Source: Anaerolineae bacterium (GTDB lineage: Bacteria > Chloroflexota > Anaerolineae > 4572-78 > NAK82). From it: 6,999 nt of DNA. The DNA is taken from contig JAUVRU010000103.1 of assembly GCA_030597485.1 (NCBI GenBank), forward strand, positions 1-6,999, read 5' to 3'. Of the stretch, positions 6,061-6,999 are shown piece after piece; the stretch's first letter is position 1, and every line of letters begins with the position of its first letter. The notes beneath the pieces are model-generated. The model worked only from the letters and a program-made list of their open reading frames with translations. It searched no databases and had not been told where the DNA came from. Both the position numbers and the translations under genes were made by a program.

Positions 6061-6999
6061 TCACCTTCCTTCCAATGCCGTGTCAATGGATTGAGCCAGC
6101 ATGCCATCTGCCACAAGTCGACGAATCGCTTCAATGTAGGGGTACTTGATCGCATCGTGTTCCAGGAAGGGTACGTGCTGGCGAACCAAATCGTATGCCG
6201 CCTGCGTCCCCTGGCCCAGTCGTGCTGCCGCCCCCAGCTTCTCGCGTCGAAAATCAACTCCCTGAGCCGCCGCCATTAGTTCCAGGGCCAGGATGTTTTC
6301 CAAGTTGTCCAAAATCTGCCAGACCTGTCTGGCAGCCGTGCATCCCATGCTGACGTGGTCTTCCACATTGGCCGACGTGGGAACCGTGTCCACGCTGGCC
6401 GGATGGGCCAGCACTTTGTTCTCCGAAGCCAGGGCGGCCGCAGTATACTGAATCAGCATGAAGCCTGAGTTGATCCCGCCGTGCTTGATCAGAAAAGCTG
6501 GCAACACATGGGCGTTGCTGGCCTCGTCCGTGAGGCGTGCGGTCCGACGTTCGGAGATGTTGCCCAATTCGGTGAGCGCTATAGCCATGTAATCCATAGC
6601 AATAGCTATGGGCTCACCGTGGAAGTTGCCGCCGGACAGGATGGTGACCTCATCACCGTCGAAAAACAGCAGGGGATTGTCGGTAACAGCATTCAACTCA
6701 ATCTCAATGACCCAACGCGCGTAGGCAATGGCATCACGTGCTGCTCCATGCACCTGGGGGATGCAACGCAGCGTGTAGGCATCCTGCACGTTGTGAGAGT
6801 CGTGACGGCGGGTGAAATCGCTGTGGCCTAACAGGCGACGTAGGTGGCGCGCGCAGTCCACCTGGCGTGGGTGGGGACGCACCGCCTGAATGCGCTCGTC
6901 GAAGGCCAGGAGCGTGCCGTCCAGGGCCTCCAAACTCAGGCAACCGGCCGTGTCGGCGATGGCATTCATATGTTCAGAGCGACAGACGGCCAACGCGCC
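6061..6999 (-). CDS. hutH: Histidine ammonia-lyase, C-terminal part (cut by window)
   Basis: The last 312 residues of an aromatic amino-acid ammonia-lyase, most like histidine ammonia-lyase (about 500-510 residues), which converts histidine to urocanate and ammonia in the first step of histidine breakdown. The N-terminal part with the Ala-Ser-Gly triad that forms the MIO cofactor lies beyond the right edge. Seen here are LSLEALDGTLLAFDERI, RPHPRQ, and NVQDAYTLRCIPQVHGA, whose Tyr and Arg match Pseudomonas HutH Tyr280 and Arg283. AVTDNPLLF, SGGNFHGEP (Phe matching Phe329) and TSANVEDHVSMG (Glu matching catalytic Glu414) follow. In that last motif the usual Gln before Glu is Val. The substrate-selecting residues near the N-terminus are not visible, so tyrosine or phenylalanine lyase activity cannot be ruled out. 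The frame runs open to the edge. It stops four bases before the CvpA gene, so it heads or continues a catabolic gene fused into the cvpA-mutS2 transcription unit. Confidence 0.93.
   Translation of the reverse strand, partial: GALAVCRSEHMNAIADTAGCLSLEALDGTLLAFDERIQAVRPHPRQVDCARHLRRLLGHSDFTRRHDSHNVQDAYTLRCIPQVHGAARDAIAYARWVIEIELNAVTDNPLLFFDGDEVTILSGGNFHGEPIAIAMDYMAIALTELGNISERRTARLTDEASNAHVLPAFLIKHGGINSGFMLIQYTAAALASENKVLAHPASVDTVPTSANVEDHVSMGCTAARQVWQILDNLENILALELMAAAQGVDFRREKLGAAARLGQGTQAAYDLVRQHVPFLEHDAIKYPYIEAIRRLVADGMLAQSIDTALEGR
6064..6069 (-). promoter_or_regulatory. Shine-Dalgarno site deciding the CvpA start
   Basis: GGAAGG, read on the minus strand, lies within the last codons of hutH and ends seven bases before the GTG at 6056. 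The ATG at 6044 would be 19 bases away. The site therefore favours the GTG start and implies that ribosomes finishing hutH can reinitiate on the CvpA gene. Confidence 0.6.
6571..6618. repeat. Nested 48-base inverted repeat inside hutH
   Basis: The outer arms GGTGAGC (6571-6577) and GCTCACC (6612-6618) are perfectly complementary. They enclose a perfect inner hairpin, CCATAGC-AATA-GCTATGG (6594-6611), and the eight-base palindrome GCTATAGC (6578-6585). The set can fold as a closed stem carrying one strong hairpin and possibly a second small one. It codes for the repetitive stretch EPIAIAMDYMAIALT, so the symmetry may partly reflect repeated Ala-Ile codons. Confidence 0.5.

Noticed and set aside
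6057..6257. Longer CvpA reading frame beginning at 6257
   Set aside because: The extra 67 residues overlap the conserved end of hutH in another frame, are rich in Arg/Trp and unlike any CvpA N-terminus. The GTG at 6056 has a good ribosome site.

Overview
The window looks like an ordinary chromosomal stretch from a fairly GC-rich bacterium (by eye near 60% G+C), with six protein genes packed on two converging strands. The best taxonomic guess is a member of the Chloroflexota. This rests on the combination of a MutS2 paired with a CvpA-like membrane protein, a stand-alone DUF123/COG1833 protein and a GT4 enzyme of a type I associate with that phylum. It is an inference from gene content only, and Deinococcota or another MutS2-bearing phylum is not excluded.

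Plus strand, left part (31-1661): a small GIY-YIG-like DUF123 protein is followed after 41 bases by a retaining GT-B glycosyltransferase of family GT4. The GT4 enzyme has an intact E-x7-E motif and R/K donor-phosphate site. A 250-base non-coding gap (1662-1911) then separates this pair from the converging minus-strand genes. It holds one short perfect hairpin and no textbook terminator.

Minus strand, right part (6999 down to 1912): four genes read in the same direction with gaps of 4, 12 and 29 bases, so they are probably cotranscribed. In transcription order they are the C-terminal 312 residues of histidine ammonia-lyase (hutH, cut by the window edge), a four-helix CvpA-family membrane protein, MutS2 (ATPase plus Smr nuclease domain, TTG start), and a MraY/WecA-type polyprenyl-phosphate sugar-1-phosphate transferase. 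The transferase carries Thr where the family normally has Asp in its FMGDSG motif.

Functionally the genes are mixed: amino-acid catabolism (HutH), DNA recombination or ribosome rescue (MutS2) and envelope glycan assembly (the polyprenyl-P transferase and possibly the GT4). I found no mobile element, CRISPR array, RNA gene or obviously new multi-gene system. The observations most worth a second look are the Asp-to-Thr change in the transferase, the Gln-to-Val change in the HutH active-site loop, and a nested 48-base inverted repeat inside hutH.
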